In this document: one piece after another, positions 1-6,881 of the stretch
Layout of the letters: every line of letters starts with the position of its first letter
Numbering within the stretch: position 1 is the stretch's first letter
Source: an uncultured Eubacterium sp.
Lineage (GTDB): Bacteria; Bacillota; Clostridia; Lachnospirales; Lachnospiraceae
DNA length: 64,000 bases
Assembly (NCBI GenBank): GCA_900551945.1
Contig: URYE01000001.1
Span: 1-64,000, forward strand
Direction: 5' to 3'
Position numbers and translations under genes: made by a program
The notes under the pieces: generated by a model
Told to the model about the DNA's origin: nothing
The model's input: the letters and a program-made list of their open reading frames with translations, nothing else
The model's database searches: none

Positions 1-16
1 CAATTAAAGTACTCAT
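1..16 (-). CDS. Start of a minus-strand gene cut by the window edge
   Basis: Only the first five codons (M-S-T-L-I) are inside the window. The call rests on an ATG at 16-14 preceded by a near-perfect ribosome site AAAGGAG at 30-24, seven bases upstream. The gene continues leftwards in the same direction as the phage genes and follows the assembly ATPase after a 240-base gap. In inoviruses this is a common place for the replication initiator or an integrase, but nothing in five residues shows which. Confidence 0.55.
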
Positions 17-143
17 ATTTTTTCTCCTTTCGAAATTTACTAGAATAGCCGTTTTAGTAAATTTTAAAAAACTTATTTTGTATAGATTTTTTCTATATTT
101 ATTGTGATTTAATGATGTATTTTCAGACCACCTATTAGATATA

Positions 144-209
144 CGTGGTCAAGGTGTTTCTCGCGCCCAGGTCCCCACAACCCCGGGCGCAAAAAACACG
201 TTGACCGCG
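144..209. repeat. Long GC-rich hairpin in phage intergenic region
   Basis: Arms at 144-168 and 185-209 match at 21 of 25 positions around a 16-base loop. The hairpin is far richer in G and C than its surroundings and has no following T-run on either strand, so it is not an ordinary terminator. It lies just downstream of the Zot-type gene. Filamentous phages carry their packaging signal and replication origins as such hairpins in an intergenic region; that role here is inference. Confidence 0.6.
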
Positions 210-258
210 TTTTCTAACAAGTTATCTTTAATCCTGAAGCTATTCTTATAATGCTATT

Positions 259-849
259 TTAAAATGTTTGATAACTATCATATATTCGATATAATTTCTT
301 CCTGGCATGAAAGAACTCACTTCCTACTTTCTCTTTAAGAGGATACCAGGACTTCACGGCCACAAATGTTTTACCACCGAATATAATATTTAACATCATT
401 CCACGCCAGCCAAAGTTAGATAGCTTTCTATGTATATATTCATACTCTATAAGACTTCTTATCTGTCTATCTATCATTCTATCAAACTGTGCGACAAGAA
501 CGATGCAATATCCATAATGTCGGTGAGTTGTAAAAAACTTAAGCCAGGCTTTACGATTAAACACACTCCACTCACGAGCGTTAAATAACATCTGGCATTC
601 ATCTATAATGAGCAAAATTTTATCTTCCTGAATCTTCTTATCTTTAAAATAATCCCTAGAATACTGCATTAAGTACTCAGGTGTTAGCTGCTCATTATCC
701 TTATATGTAAAATACTGCCGGCCTTTGACATTCTGCGCTATATCAAAATTGCAAATGATAGGGCGCTTATGCTTTAGACCATTTATAATTATTTGTGCAG
801 CGTGTAAGCTCTTGCCCGATCCGGGCGTACCTGAATATAAGAAAATCAT
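259..849 (-). CDS. Zot/pI-like phage assembly ATPase
   Basis: A 196-aa P-loop NTPase of the Zonular occludens toxin (pI) family, which drives filamentous phage extrusion through the membrane. A Walker A motif, GTPGSGKS, lies at residues 8-15, and a Walker B strand, LLIIDECQ, near residue 100. I start it at the ATG at 849, giving MIFLYSGTPGSGKS; upstream extension only reads back through the preceding gene. Its ATG overlaps the previous stop codon (TAATG), so translation is probably coupled. It is short for the family and I see no clear C-terminal membrane span, so it may correspond only to the cytoplasmic ATPase part. Family assignment is confident; details of the export machine are inferred. 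Confidence 0.85.
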   Translation of the reverse strand: MIFLYSGTPGSGKSLHAAQIIINGLKHKRPIICNFDIAQNVKGRQYFTYKDNEQLTPEYLMQYSRDYFKDKKIQEDKILLIIDECQMLFNAREWSVFNRKAWLKFFTTHRHYGYCIVLVAQFDRMIDRQIRSLIEYEYIHRKLSNFGWRGMMLNIIFGGKTFVAVKSWYPLKEKVGSEFFHARKKLYRIYDSYQTF

Positions 850-1070
850 TATTGAATCACCTTTATCCATCTTAAAATCATCTGATACAAGTAATAAACA
901 CCAACAGCAACAAGATATGCTTCCATAACTGTTATACATTCCTTAACTGGAAAAAACCAATTAAGATATCCAAGCGCTGGAAGATTAGCAAACTGATCTA
1001 TAAATTGTGTAAAAGGACTAAGCGGCAAATATTTCGATATCTGATCCCAGAACTTATTAAACATATCCAT
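849..1070 (-). CDS. Small phage membrane protein, probable minor virion/assembly protein
   Basis: A 73-aa protein with a hydrophobic C-terminal half (roughly residues 39-66, including PVKECITVMEAYLVAVGVYY) and a short basic tail. It sits between the adsorption protein and the Zot-type ATPase, the place of the small pVI-like minor coat protein in filamentous phages. The ATG at 1070 has an AGAGGTGG ribosome site seven bases upstream. The stop codon overlaps the ATPase start. The phage role comes from gene order, size and the membrane span; I recognise no specific family. Confidence 0.65.
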   Translation of the reverse strand: MDMFNKFWDQISKYLPLSPFTQFIDQFANLPALGYLNWFFPVKECITVMEAYLVAVGVYYLYQMILRWIKVIQ

Positions 1071-1086
1071 ATGTATACCACCTCTT

Positions 1087-2886
1087 TTAATGTTTGATTA
1101 AATTATTAGTTACAAATGCAAGACCGACACAAAAAGCAAGCAGCTCCATAGTCCTTAATATCTTAGCAACCGAATCGAATTGAGATAAATCTAACGTATA
1201 TGTATACTCCTTAAGACCAAAGCTATTTTTACCAATAATAGGAATATCGAAACAAGGAGCAACAGGGTCAGCCTGCAGGCAGTTTAAAAAGCGATAAATA
1301 TCATAAGGAATACAAAAAGGAAATATGTCAACTAATTTAACTTTATACTTTTTAACTTCATCAGACTCTGCTGGATTATCAACATCGGTATCTGTTTTTT
1401 CATCAGTTTTTTCATCAGGCTCTACACGTTCATCAGCTTTTGTATTTGCATCTGTAATAGTATCAGTTAATGTTTTAGTAATATCAGTTGCTGCATCAAC
1501 ACTTGCATCCACAGATTTCACATCTGCTAAAACCTGATCCACAGATTTTGCATCAACTTCATCAATATTTACATTATCAGCTACAAGATCTGATATATCA
1601 TCATTTGTTTTTTCTATAGAAACAGAACTAATCTCACCAGAATCCAAATTATCAATAGCCTGTCCATAAACAAGGCCGGCGGCACTGGTATGCGGAAGAG
1701 TAGAAGAATCAAAGCCAACAGGAATTATTAAATTCATAATATTCCAATAGTCAAAGTCGTTATCATAAGCGGATGGCTGATCAAGGGTAATTCCACGGCC
1801 AACAAATGCAGAATATTCTTTTTGTGTGTAAAAATTAATTTTTTCTGATTCCTTATAACTTCCAGAGGATGAATTTCCTATCTGATAAACAGTAAAATCT
1901 AATTCTGCATCATTCTCATCTTTGAAACATAAAGAGTATGAATCATATGATAATCCAGAATGTGACATAAAATGATAAATAGATTTAGCTCCTTCAGGAA
2001 CATTAATTAATTGAAGAGATGCAGAAACACTACTATCATAAATAGATCCATTAATTGTGAATAATAAAATATATTTATCCCCACAGGCATTTAATGCATT
2101 AGCCAATTCAGCTCTATGATCATTAATAAGTGCATTTGTAAGTGTATAAAAGTTGTTCTTGCAAGCAGCAGTTAAACCACGAACACCATAATAACTTGAA
2201 AAATAATCATACATATTGTTTGGAACATTATCAGCAAATAATTTATAGTATGCTGTGTTAGAGATATCAGCATATTCTATCTTTGTTCCTATCATAGTTG
2301 TAAAAGCTTCATTAGGATCATCCATAACCTTACCAGCAGCATTATATGTATAATCTTTAGCAAGCATTGTTAAAAGCTTAAAAGTTCCATTAGCTTTTGC
2401 ATATTGTTCTGCTGTGTACATACTTTTTAATTTCCCTGATTGTATACCTGATATTATTTGTTCAGCTGCTGTTTTACTAGATGCTTCTGGATCAATATTG
2501 TTAGCAGGACAATAAATAGTCTTATACCAATCATCATAAGAAAGAGGATTATCAATACTAACATAGTTAAGATATTGTTCTCTTACAGATTTAGACTTAA
2601 TATTATCTTCTAATATCCTGTCTAATGCATATTCATTTTGTCCGATTACATTTTGTACATATCTTTCCAAGTCTTTTTGTGCAGATTTAGCAACAGCGTT
2701 ACCAGTTACACTATAACCAACACATTGCAATGCTGTTAATACAACATCTAAAAATGGATTGCCAGTTGCAGCAGCTTCTACCTTAACCACCCAAGGAGAT
2801 CTATAAGATGCATAAGAGATATTAACAAGTAATATAGCTACCAGGGCGGGAATTATTAATATACGTTTTAATATTCTTATTTTCAT
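1087..2886 (-). CDS. Phage adsorption (pIII-like) minor coat protein
   Basis: A 599-aa secreted, membrane-anchored protein. It has an N-terminal signal peptide (residues ~5-27), a long extracellular part, an acidic Thr/Asp/Lys-rich linker near residues 455-505 with repeated DEKTD-type units, and a C-terminal hydrophobic segment followed by a short basic tail. This order, signal-large domain-flexible linker-C-terminal anchor, is the layout of filamentous phage attachment proteins. It lies downstream of the coat gene and upstream of the small membrane protein and ATPase, as expected. I see no recognisable enzymatic domain; the N-terminal part probably determines the host receptor. Family call is from architecture and position, not from a clear motif. 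Confidence 0.7.
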   Translation of the reverse strand: MKIRILKRILIIPALVAILLVNISYASYRSPWVVKVEAAATGNPFLDVVLTALQCVGYSVTGNAVAKSAQKDLERYVQNVIGQNEYALDRILEDNIKSKSVREQYLNYVSIDNPLSYDDWYKTIYCPANNIDPEASSKTAAEQIISGIQSGKLKSMYTAEQYAKANGTFKLLTMLAKDYTYNAAGKVMDDPNEAFTTMIGTKIEYADISNTAYYKLFADNVPNNMYDYFSSYYGVRGLTAACKNNFYTLTNALINDHRAELANALNACGDKYILLFTINGSIYDSSVSASLQLINVPEGAKSIYHFMSHSGLSYDSYSLCFKDENDAELDFTVYQIGNSSSGSYKESEKINFYTQKEYSAFVGRGITLDQPSAYDNDFDYWNIMNLIIPVGFDSSTLPHTSAAGLVYGQAIDNLDSGEISSVSIEKTNDDISDLVADNVNIDEVDAKSVDQVLADVKSVDASVDAATDITKTLTDTITDANTKADERVEPDEKTDEKTDTDVDNPAESDEVKKYKVKLVDIFPFCIPYDIYRFLNCLQADPVAPCFDIPIIGKNSFGLKEYTYTLDLSQFDSVAKILRTMELLAFCVGLAFVTNNLIKH

Positions 2887-2955
2887 ATTAACCCCCTAAA
2901 AGTTTGTATAAAAAAAGGGGAGATAATCTCTCCCCAGCAACGTAGAAATATAAAG

Positions 2956-3156
2956 TTATGCTTTTGCAGTAATCTTCTTGAATGTCTTAATACCATAAGC
3001 AACAATTACAGATACTCCTAAAAGGGGTAAAACAACTGGTACTAATGTAGCAGTAAAAGACAGCAAATCAGTTATCATTGTAGAAAATGAACTCTGCATT
3101 GTTTCAGCAAAACTTGACATAGTAACAGCAGCACCATCTAATGCAACCATTGGCAT
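2956..3156 (-). CDS. Major coat protein (pVIII-like) of filamentous phage
   Basis: A 66-aa protein with a short amphipathic N-terminal region (AAVTMSSFAETMQSSFSTMI), one strong membrane helix (VPVVLPLLGVSVIVAYGI) and a positively charged C-terminus (KTFKKITAKA). In filamentous phages the basic tail contacts the DNA inside the virion. I choose the ATG at 3156 because AGGAGG at 3170-3165 is eight bases upstream; a GTG at 3165 would overlap the ribosome site. There is no separate signal peptide, so insertion would be direct. The ribosome site overlaps the stop codon of the preceding 44-aa gene, which suggests coupling. Confidence 0.8.
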   Translation of the reverse strand: MPMVALDGAAVTMSSFAETMQSSFSTMITDLLSFTATLVPVVLPLLGVSVIVAYGIKTFKKITAKA

Positions 3157-3169
3157 AATTAACACCTCC

Positions 3170-3304
3170 TCATATTTTTTTGATAATTGTTAAAAAGAAA
3201 TTTATAATATATCCCAATGCTCCAAACATAAAACCTATTAAAAGACCTATGCCAAAAGCATATGGAAATACATTCAAAAACACAGATTGTATTATATTTT
3301 CCAT
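3170..3304 (-). CDS. 44-aa hydrophobic phage protein
   Basis: A small ORF, MENIIQSVFLNVFPYAFGIG followed by a Gly-rich membrane helix and a basic end (TIIKKI). It fits exactly between the 94-aa gene (4 bases away) and the coat gene, and its TGA forms part of the coat gene ribosome site. The ATG at 3304 has an AGGTGATT ribosome site. Size and position suggest a pVII/pIX-like minor capsid protein or a second coat subunit. This function is inferred. Confidence 0.7.
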   Translation of the reverse strand: MENIIQSVFLNVFPYAFGIGLLIGFMFGALGYIINFFLTIIKKI

Positions 3305-3308
3305 ATAA

Positions 3309-3593
3309 TCACCTAAATTTAACCTGTTCAAAGAATATTAATGCACATATTAATCCGCATAATATACATATAGCACTAAATATTAATATATCACCAGTAG
3401 TGTATTGCTGGATTTCAACAGCTGATGCATCCGTTTGTGTAACTGTAGCTTTTTCAGTGAGGGATGCATCTTGTGTTACATCCGTTTGTGTTGTAGTTTT
3501 TTCAATGAGAGATGCATTCTCATTTGCTGCATATACATTACTTGGAAAGATAAATAATATAAAAATTGCTAATATTGGTGCTATTTTTTTCAT
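3309..3593 (-). CDS. Secreted small membrane protein of the phage operon
   Basis: A 94-aa protein with a signal peptide (MKKIAPILAIFILFIFPSNVYA), a Thr-rich ectodomain of ~45 residues and a C-terminal membrane helix ending in a basic tail. The ectodomain contains two imperfect copies of an ASL-EK-T-TQTD unit, also visible as DNA direct repeats. It is the first gene of the structural operon after a structured intergenic region. It could be a minor virion protein exposed at the phage tip. I recognise no named family. Confidence 0.6.
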   Translation of the reverse strand: MKKIAPILAIFILFIFPSNVYAANENASLIEKTTTQTDVTQDASLTEKATVTQTDASAVEIQQYTTGDILIFSAICILCGLICALIFFEQVKFR

Positions 3594-3640
3594 TTCATAA
3601 TCCTTTAATTAATCCTTTAATTAATTGATAACGTACGCTA

Positions 3641-3698
3641 AATGTCCGGCCCTAGTCTTGCTAAAGCAAGCCTCTCCCCATGGGACCCGCCGAACATT
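3641..3698. repeat. Branched hairpin in phage intergenic region (candidate origin)
   Basis: Outer arms 3641-3650 and 3689-3698 match at 9 of 10 positions, and an inner perfect stem CTTGCT-AA-AGCAAG lies at 3657-3670. A TCCCATGGGA-like palindrome sits near 3676. The region is GC-rich against an AT-rich phage background and lies between the ssDNA-binding protein and the structural genes. Such cloverleaf-like structures mark rolling-circle origins or packaging signals in filamentous phages; which one, if either, cannot be told here. Confidence 0.5.
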
Positions 3699-3753
3699 CT
3701 TAACGCTGTCTAAGAGCCTGCGGCGGTTTGTAGAAGAAAAAGCGGATAGTGCA

Positions 3754-4059
3754 TCATTTCTTCTCTACAAAATCTAAGCCTTTGATATATAATGTCTGCT
3801 TTCCGGCGCTGTTTTTCATTCCGTAAGTCACTTTTGCAACGGCTGGAAGTCCTTGAGCCTTAGCCCTGTCATAAAATGTTATTGGCATACGTTCTTTAAC
3901 AGGAGCATAACCAAGCAAACCAGTTTCGGCATCTTCTGATGTCTGATTAATATTGTTAGTAGTTATATAGTTCATTGTACATCCTGTTGTATGTGTTCCA
4001 TCTTCGTTTGGAATATCGTAAGGTTTTCCAACACTTAAAATAATTATTAAATCTTCCAT
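3754..4059 (-). CDS. Putative phage ssDNA-binding protein (pV-like)
   Basis: A 101-aa protein, mostly short beta-type segments with no membrane span, ending in a Lys-containing tail (YIKGLDFVEKK). It follows the first orphan gene of the phage early region and precedes the structural operon. In filamentous phages this is the place of the gene V protein that coats viral single strands. The ATG at 4059 has an AAAGGAA ribosome site. I see no diagnostic motif, so the call is based on size, predicted fold style and gene order. Confidence 0.5.
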   Translation of the reverse strand: MEDLIIILSVGKPYDIPNEDGTHTTGCTMNYITTNNINQTSEDAETGLLGYAPVKERMPITFYDRAKAQGLPAVAKVTYGMKNSAGKQTLYIKGLDFVEKK

Positions 4060-4114
4060 TTTTTTCCTTTCTGGCCTATCATCATCAGGCTTCAGGCGGC
4101 TACCCCTGGAGCGA

Positions 4115-4139
4115 CTACATAAGATAACAGCTTATGTAG
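4115..4139. repeat. Perfect 9-bp hairpin upstream of the ssDNA-binding protein gene
   Basis: CTACATAAG at 4115-4123 and its complement at 4131-4139 enclose a 7-base loop. There is no T-run on either side. It may be an mRNA processing or translational control structure between the two early phage genes. Confidence 0.45.
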
Positions 4140-4182
4140 TTTCGAATATTATTAAGGGAAATAATATAGATGCTGCAATATA

Positions 4183-4377
4183 TTAATCAATTAAAATTGA
4201 ATTATCTTTTATTAAAAGAGGATGATTATATTGCAAGTTAACTTGTAAAGATGTTAATTTACAAATTAAGTTATCAACATAATCAATGTCTGTACAATTC
4301 TCTAAAGCAACAAGCTTAGATAAAAAATAACGAATATCTGCTAAATCCTGACAAGAAATTAAATTATTATTGTTCAT
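4183..4377 (-). CDS. Hypothetical 64-aa phage protein, first early gene
   Basis: A 64-aa soluble protein beginning MNNNNLISCQDLADIRYFLS, with no membrane span and no motif I recognise. It is the first gene transcribed from the operator-containing minus-strand promoter at 4545-4517. The ATG at 4377 has an AGAGG ribosome site. Its place, directly behind the repressed promoter, would suit an early regulatory or replication-accessory protein, but this is only inference from position. Confidence 0.55.
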   Translation of the reverse strand: MNNNNLISCQDLADIRYFLSKLVALENCTDIDYVDNLICKLTSLQVNLQYNHPLLIKDNSILID

Positions 4378-4427
4378 ATATACCTCTTTCTACTCTGCTT
4401 AGCTCAATAGACTAATTGACAGAGATT

Positions 4428-4436
4428 TGATATAAT
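4428..4436 (+). promoter_or_regulatory. Extended -10 promoter for the repressor gene
   Basis: TG-A-TATAAT at 4428-4436 is a perfect extended -10 element reading toward the XRE gene. No good -35 is present, as is usual for extended -10 promoters. The leader would be about 145 bases and would include the inverted repeat at 4452-4495. Confidence 0.5.
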
Positions 4437-4451
4437 ATAGTGTTAATAACA

Positions 4452-4495
4452 AACTTAAAAAAGACATTGTTAGCGGCTAATATCTTTTTTAAGTT
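4452..4495. repeat. 13-bp inverted repeat with nested palindrome
   Basis: AACTTAAAAAAGA at 4452-4464 is the exact complement of 4483-4495, and the loop holds TTAGC-G-GCTAA at 4470-4480. The structure lies between the two divergent phage promoters. On either strand it has a U-rich 3' arm, so it may act as a weak two-way terminator or attenuator separating the two transcription units. Confidence 0.5.
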
Positions 4496-4516
4496 CTTAT
4501 TAAATCTTACAAGTAG

Positions 4517-4545
4517 ATTTTACAACCAAATGGTTGCTGTGTCAA
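4517..4545 (-). promoter_or_regulatory. Phage early promoter with operator palindrome in its spacer
   Basis: On the minus strand TTGACA (4545-4540), a 17-base spacer and TAAAAT (4522-4517) form a near-consensus promoter for the phage genes. The spacer holds a perfect palindrome CAACCA-AA-TGGTTG (4523-4536). A dimeric repressor bound there would block RNA polymerase. The divergent XRE gene 43 bases away is the obvious candidate. Confidence 0.75.
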
Positions 4546-4587
4546 TTAAAAAACTAACATTTGTTTGCAAAATTAGAAAGGGGAAAA

Positions 4588-4908
4588 ATGAATATAAATG
4601 AAAAAATTTTTAACACAATGGAAGAAAAACACCTAAAACAAGCAGATTTAGCAAAGGCTTTAAATTTAAAAACAGGAGCAATAACAAATTGGAAAGTAAG
4701 AGGAACGACACCACCAATGGAATATGCTGCAACCATATGTGAGTTTTTGGGAATGAGTATATATGAATTACTAGATATAAAAGATAAAAATGATATACAA
4801 GCAGCATATGATGTTGCTGATCCAGGAACACAAGCTGCAGTTAGAAAATTATTAGATGTAGATGAGGAACAGGAAAAGGAAATATCATCATATTCAAAGA
4901 TTGGATAA
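4588..4908 (+). CDS. XRE-family repressor of the prophage
   Basis: A 106-aa protein with an N-terminal helix-turn-helix of the XRE/HTH_3 type (residues ~5-57, including QADLAKALNLKTGAITNWK) followed by a short acidic helical tail that may dimerise. I choose the ATG at 4588 because AGAAAGGGG precedes it; a TTG at 4561 would read through the ribosome site. It is divergent from the phage operon and its likely target is the palindrome in the phage promoter, as in CI/C2-type lysogeny switches. It is followed 10 bases later by a membrane-protein gene. The DNA-binding fold is certain; the target is inferred. Confidence 0.85.
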   Translation: MNINEKIFNTMEEKHLKQADLAKALNLKTGAITNWKVRGTTPPMEYAATICEFLGMSIYELLDIKDKNDIQAAYDVADPGTQAAVRKLLDVDEEQEKEISSYSKIG

Positions 4909-4918
4909 GGGGGAAAAG

Positions 4919-5560
4919 ATGAATACTCAAGATAATTGGAGAAAATATTGGAAGAATTATGAAACAACACGTAATGATGAAATATATAGAAATATGAATC
5001 ATAATAACAATAATAATCATTCACCAGTATTTGCTATTATATTAATATGCATAATGATATTTGTTGTGATAATTCCAATTACAAAATCTATAATTAAATT
5101 TAATATGACTATAAAAACACAAGATGAAGAAATACAAAGCGAAAAACTTTCTCAAAATGTTAATATAAAGCAATCGAATAGAAATGGAAAAATAGCAGGA
5201 ACTAATTTAAAAAGAATAAATGAATGTGTAGTTAATACAACTGATGACTTATACGATATATCAGAAGATAAAATAGAAAAATATATAACAGAAATAAATA
5301 AAATGGATTTAAGTAATGATTATGATGACTATAAAGAACAAGTAATTAATAAATTAAATGCAGCAATTAAATTTAAAAAATATTATAATGAATATAAAAA
5401 AGGCACAAAAGGATATGATATAGATACAACAAATGATTATTTACATAAATTCAATGATATAGATGTGCATGAAACTCTAAAACAAGCATTCGATTCTGCT
5501 GGAGTAGAATATAGAGTTAAAGACAATGGGACAATAAATTATACAATAAAGGATTATTAG
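4919..5560 (+). CDS. Membrane protein of unknown function co-transcribed with the repressor
   Basis: A 213-aa protein with a charged N-terminal segment of ~37 residues, one strong membrane helix (SPVFAIILICIMIFVVIIPI), and a polar, Lys/Asp-rich C-terminal domain predicted to be mostly helical. The ATG at 4919 follows AAGGGGG by six bases. Only 10 bases separate it from the repressor, so they form an operon expressed in the lysogen. A lysogenic membrane protein next to the repressor could be an exclusion or sensing factor, but I recognise no family. Very AT-rich (many AAA/AAT codons), like the phage genes around it. Confidence 0.6.
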   Translation: MNTQDNWRKYWKNYETTRNDEIYRNMNHNNNNNHSPVFAIILICIMIFVVIIPITKSIIKFNMTIKTQDEEIQSEKLSQNVNIKQSNRNGKIAGTNLKRINECVVNTTDDLYDISEDKIEKYITEINKMDLSNDYDDYKEQVINKLNAAIKFKKYYNEYKKGTKGYDIDTTNDYLHKFNDIDVHETLKQAFDSAGVEYRVKDNGTINYTIKDY

Positions 5561-5599
5561 AAATTGACATAAACAAAGAAAAAGAGTAATATAATAATA

Positions 5600-5690
5600 C
5601 AAAAAGGTGTTACCGATAGACGGTTTAGCCTTGACAAAAATGCTTAAAAAATAACCGCTTAGTTGTCCAGACTGGGGCGGTTATTTTTTT
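5600..5690 (+). ncRNA. Antisense antitoxin RNA 1 (par/RNAII-like)
   Basis: A promoter TTGACA (5564-5569), a 17-base spacer and TAATAT (5587-5592) precede a ~90-base transcript. It ends in an intrinsic terminator: AATAACCGC paired with GCGGTTATT, followed by T7 ending near 5690. The 3' end overlaps the stop codon region of the convergent toxin gene, so the RNAs pair tail-to-tail. Its 5' part contains UUACCG, which can pair with CGGUAG in the toxin mRNA leader. Near-identical copies occur at 6646 and 8722. Confidence 0.75.
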
Positions 5691-5764
5691 GGTATTTTAT
5701 ATACAAGAGTAATAATTGCACACAACATAATAACAAAAGTAAATAAATCGTTATATGTAACCAT
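5681..5764 (-). CDS. Type I toxin 1, 27-aa holin-like peptide
   Basis: The peptide is MVTYNDLFTFVIMLCAIITL plus VYKIPKK: a short N-terminus, one membrane helix and a basic tail, the form of holin-like/Fst-type type I toxins. The ATG at 5764 follows AAAGGGGGTG. The gene is encoded convergently with the antisense RNA and shares its terminator region. The second copy (6815-6729) differs at a few residues. Such peptides depolarise or damage the cell membrane when the antisense RNA is lost. Here it would stabilise the adjoining prophage. Confidence 0.8.
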   Translation of the reverse strand: MVTYNDLFTFVIMLCAIITLVYKIPKK

Positions 5765-5830
5765 GTCAATCACCCCCTTTCGAAGGTTATTGACTAAACC
5801 GCCTACCGTTATGGTAACACCCAGAAAGAT

Positions 5831-5859
5831 ATCTTAACACATTAAAAGCAAGATAGCAA
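5831..5859 (-). promoter_or_regulatory. Promoter of toxin 1
   Basis: Minus strand TTGCTA (5859-5854), 17-base spacer, TAAGAT (5836-5831). The transcript would begin near 5823 with GGGTGTTACC, giving a ~60-base leader before the toxin start. Confidence 0.6.
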
Positions 5860-5872
5860 TACTATAATTATA

Positions 5873-5917
5873 TGACTTTTAATCTAGGTGTCCCGGGTTC
5901 GAACCCCGGTGGGCTCA
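5873..5917 (+). other. tRNA-Lys(TTT) 3' end duplicate, attachment-site copy 1
   Basis: The segment runs from the anticodon loop (CTTTTAA at 5876-5882) through a perfect T-arm (CCGGG-TTCGAAC-CCCGG) to the acceptor strand TGGGCTC plus A. The 5' half of the tRNA is missing, so this is not a working gene. It is the trace left when an element integrates in the 3' end of a tRNA gene. The intact tRNA-Lys should lie left of the window. Confidence 0.8.
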
Positions 5918-5924
5918 TTAAGAT

Positions 5925-5957
5925 GGGAATGGTTTTTCAACCATTCCCTTATTTTTT
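5925..5957 (+). terminator. Terminator after attachment copy 1
   Basis: GGGAATGGTT (5925-5934) pairs with AACCATTCCC (5939-5948), followed by a T-rich tract. It lies where a tRNA terminator is expected. Confidence 0.75.
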
Positions 5958-6109
5958 TGTCGTAGTGAACCAGGGGGCAAGAGGGTGTTGAGATATAAGA
6001 ATGTGGAAAGTGGAATGATTGAGAATCGGAGTAGTAACTATGATGAGTTTTATGTTAAAATGAGTAAAAGAAATCGTGATTTGGCAAATTCTAATTTTTG
6101 GAGGTGTAT

Positions 6110-6562
6110 ATGGATAGGACAGAAGTTGTTACGATAACTAATATGTGTATGATATACGATGGTAATAAGGTTTTAGTACAAGATAAAATTGATAAAGGTT
6201 ATTGTGGTGTTACATTTCCGGGTGGTCATGTAGAAAAAGGGGAAGCTTTTACTGATGCTGTAATCCGTGAAGTGTTTGAGGAAACGGGATTAACAATTTT
6301 TTCACCTATATTGTGTGGAATAAAAGATTGGTCAAATGATGATGGTTCAAGATATATGGTTTTATTATATAAAACTGATAAATTTGAGGGGAAATTGTCA
6401 TCATCTAATGAGGGGCAAGTTTATTGGACAGAAATAGATGAGATGAAAAAAGCAAATTTAGCAGATGGAATGGAAAAAATGTTGGAAGTTTTTTTAAAAG
6501 AAAATTTCAGTGAGTATTTTTTCTACAAAGAAAATAACAAATGGGTAGATGTATTGAAATAG
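6110..6562 (+). CDS. NUDIX hydrolase
   Basis: A 150-aa NUDIX pyrophosphatase. The full NUDIX box is present at about residues 39-61 (GGHVEKGEAFTDAVIREVFE then ETGL), with the REVFEE metal-binding Glu cluster. These enzymes cleave nucleoside diphosphates linked to other groups; the closest types sanitise 8-oxo-dGTP. The ATG at 6110 follows GGAGG by five bases; a TTG at 6098 lies upstream of the ribosome site and is not the start. It is the only sizeable gene between attachment copies 1 and 2, so it is the cargo of a small integrated module. Substrate cannot be told from the sequence. Confidence 0.85.
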   Translation: MDRTEVVTITNMCMIYDGNKVLVQDKIDKGYCGVTFPGGHVEKGEAFTDAVIREVFEETGLTIFSPILCGIKDWSNDDGSRYMVLLYKTDKFEGKLSSSNEGQVYWTEIDEMKKANLADGMEKMLEVFLKENFSEYFFYKENNKWVDVLK

Positions 6563-6645
6563 ACAACTTGCAGTTTGTAGATGATATTTCGAGTGTACTA
6601 AGCAATACATTTGACATAAATATATAAATGGAGTAATATAATAAT

Positions 6646-6738
6646 ATGAAAAAGGTGCTACCGATAGACGGTTACCCTTTAGAATTTAAGTTATTATAAA
6701 ATAACCGTATCCATTGGCGTGGGGGCGGTTATTTTTTT
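6646..6738 (+). ncRNA. Antisense antitoxin RNA 2
   Basis: Promoter TTGACA (6611-6616), 17-base spacer, TAATAT (6634-6639). The transcript of ~90 bases ends in AAAATAACCG (6698-6707) paired with CGGTTAT (6726-6732) and T7. It carries CUACCG, complementary to CGGUAG in the toxin leader. It overlaps the 3' end of the convergent toxin gene. Confidence 0.75.
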
Positions 6739-6815
6739 GGCTTTTTATATGAAACGAGTGTGATAATCGCACAAATCATAATAACGAAAGTAAATAAATC
6801 GTTGTATGTAACCAT
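6729..6815 (-). CDS. Type I toxin 2, 28-aa holin-like peptide
   Basis: MVTYNDLFTFVIMICAIITL plus VSYKKPKK, nearly identical to toxin 1 apart from the tail. The ATG at 6815 has an excellent ribosome site AAAGGAGGTG. One membrane helix and a Lys-rich C-terminus fit the holin-like type I toxin family. The promoter (6910-6882) and the convergent antisense RNA are intact, so this pair looks functional. Confidence 0.8.
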   Translation of the reverse strand: MVTYNDLFTFVIMICAIITLVSYKKPKK

Positions 6816-6881
6816 AGTCTTCACCTCCTTTCTGAGCGAGGCTAAGACTAACCGCCTACCGTAAATGGTAACACCGCAATC

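Noticed and set aside
3262..3600. 112-codon plus-strand ORF in the phage region
   Set aside because: It is the reverse shadow of the 94-aa and 44-aa phage genes, which have proper ribosome sites.
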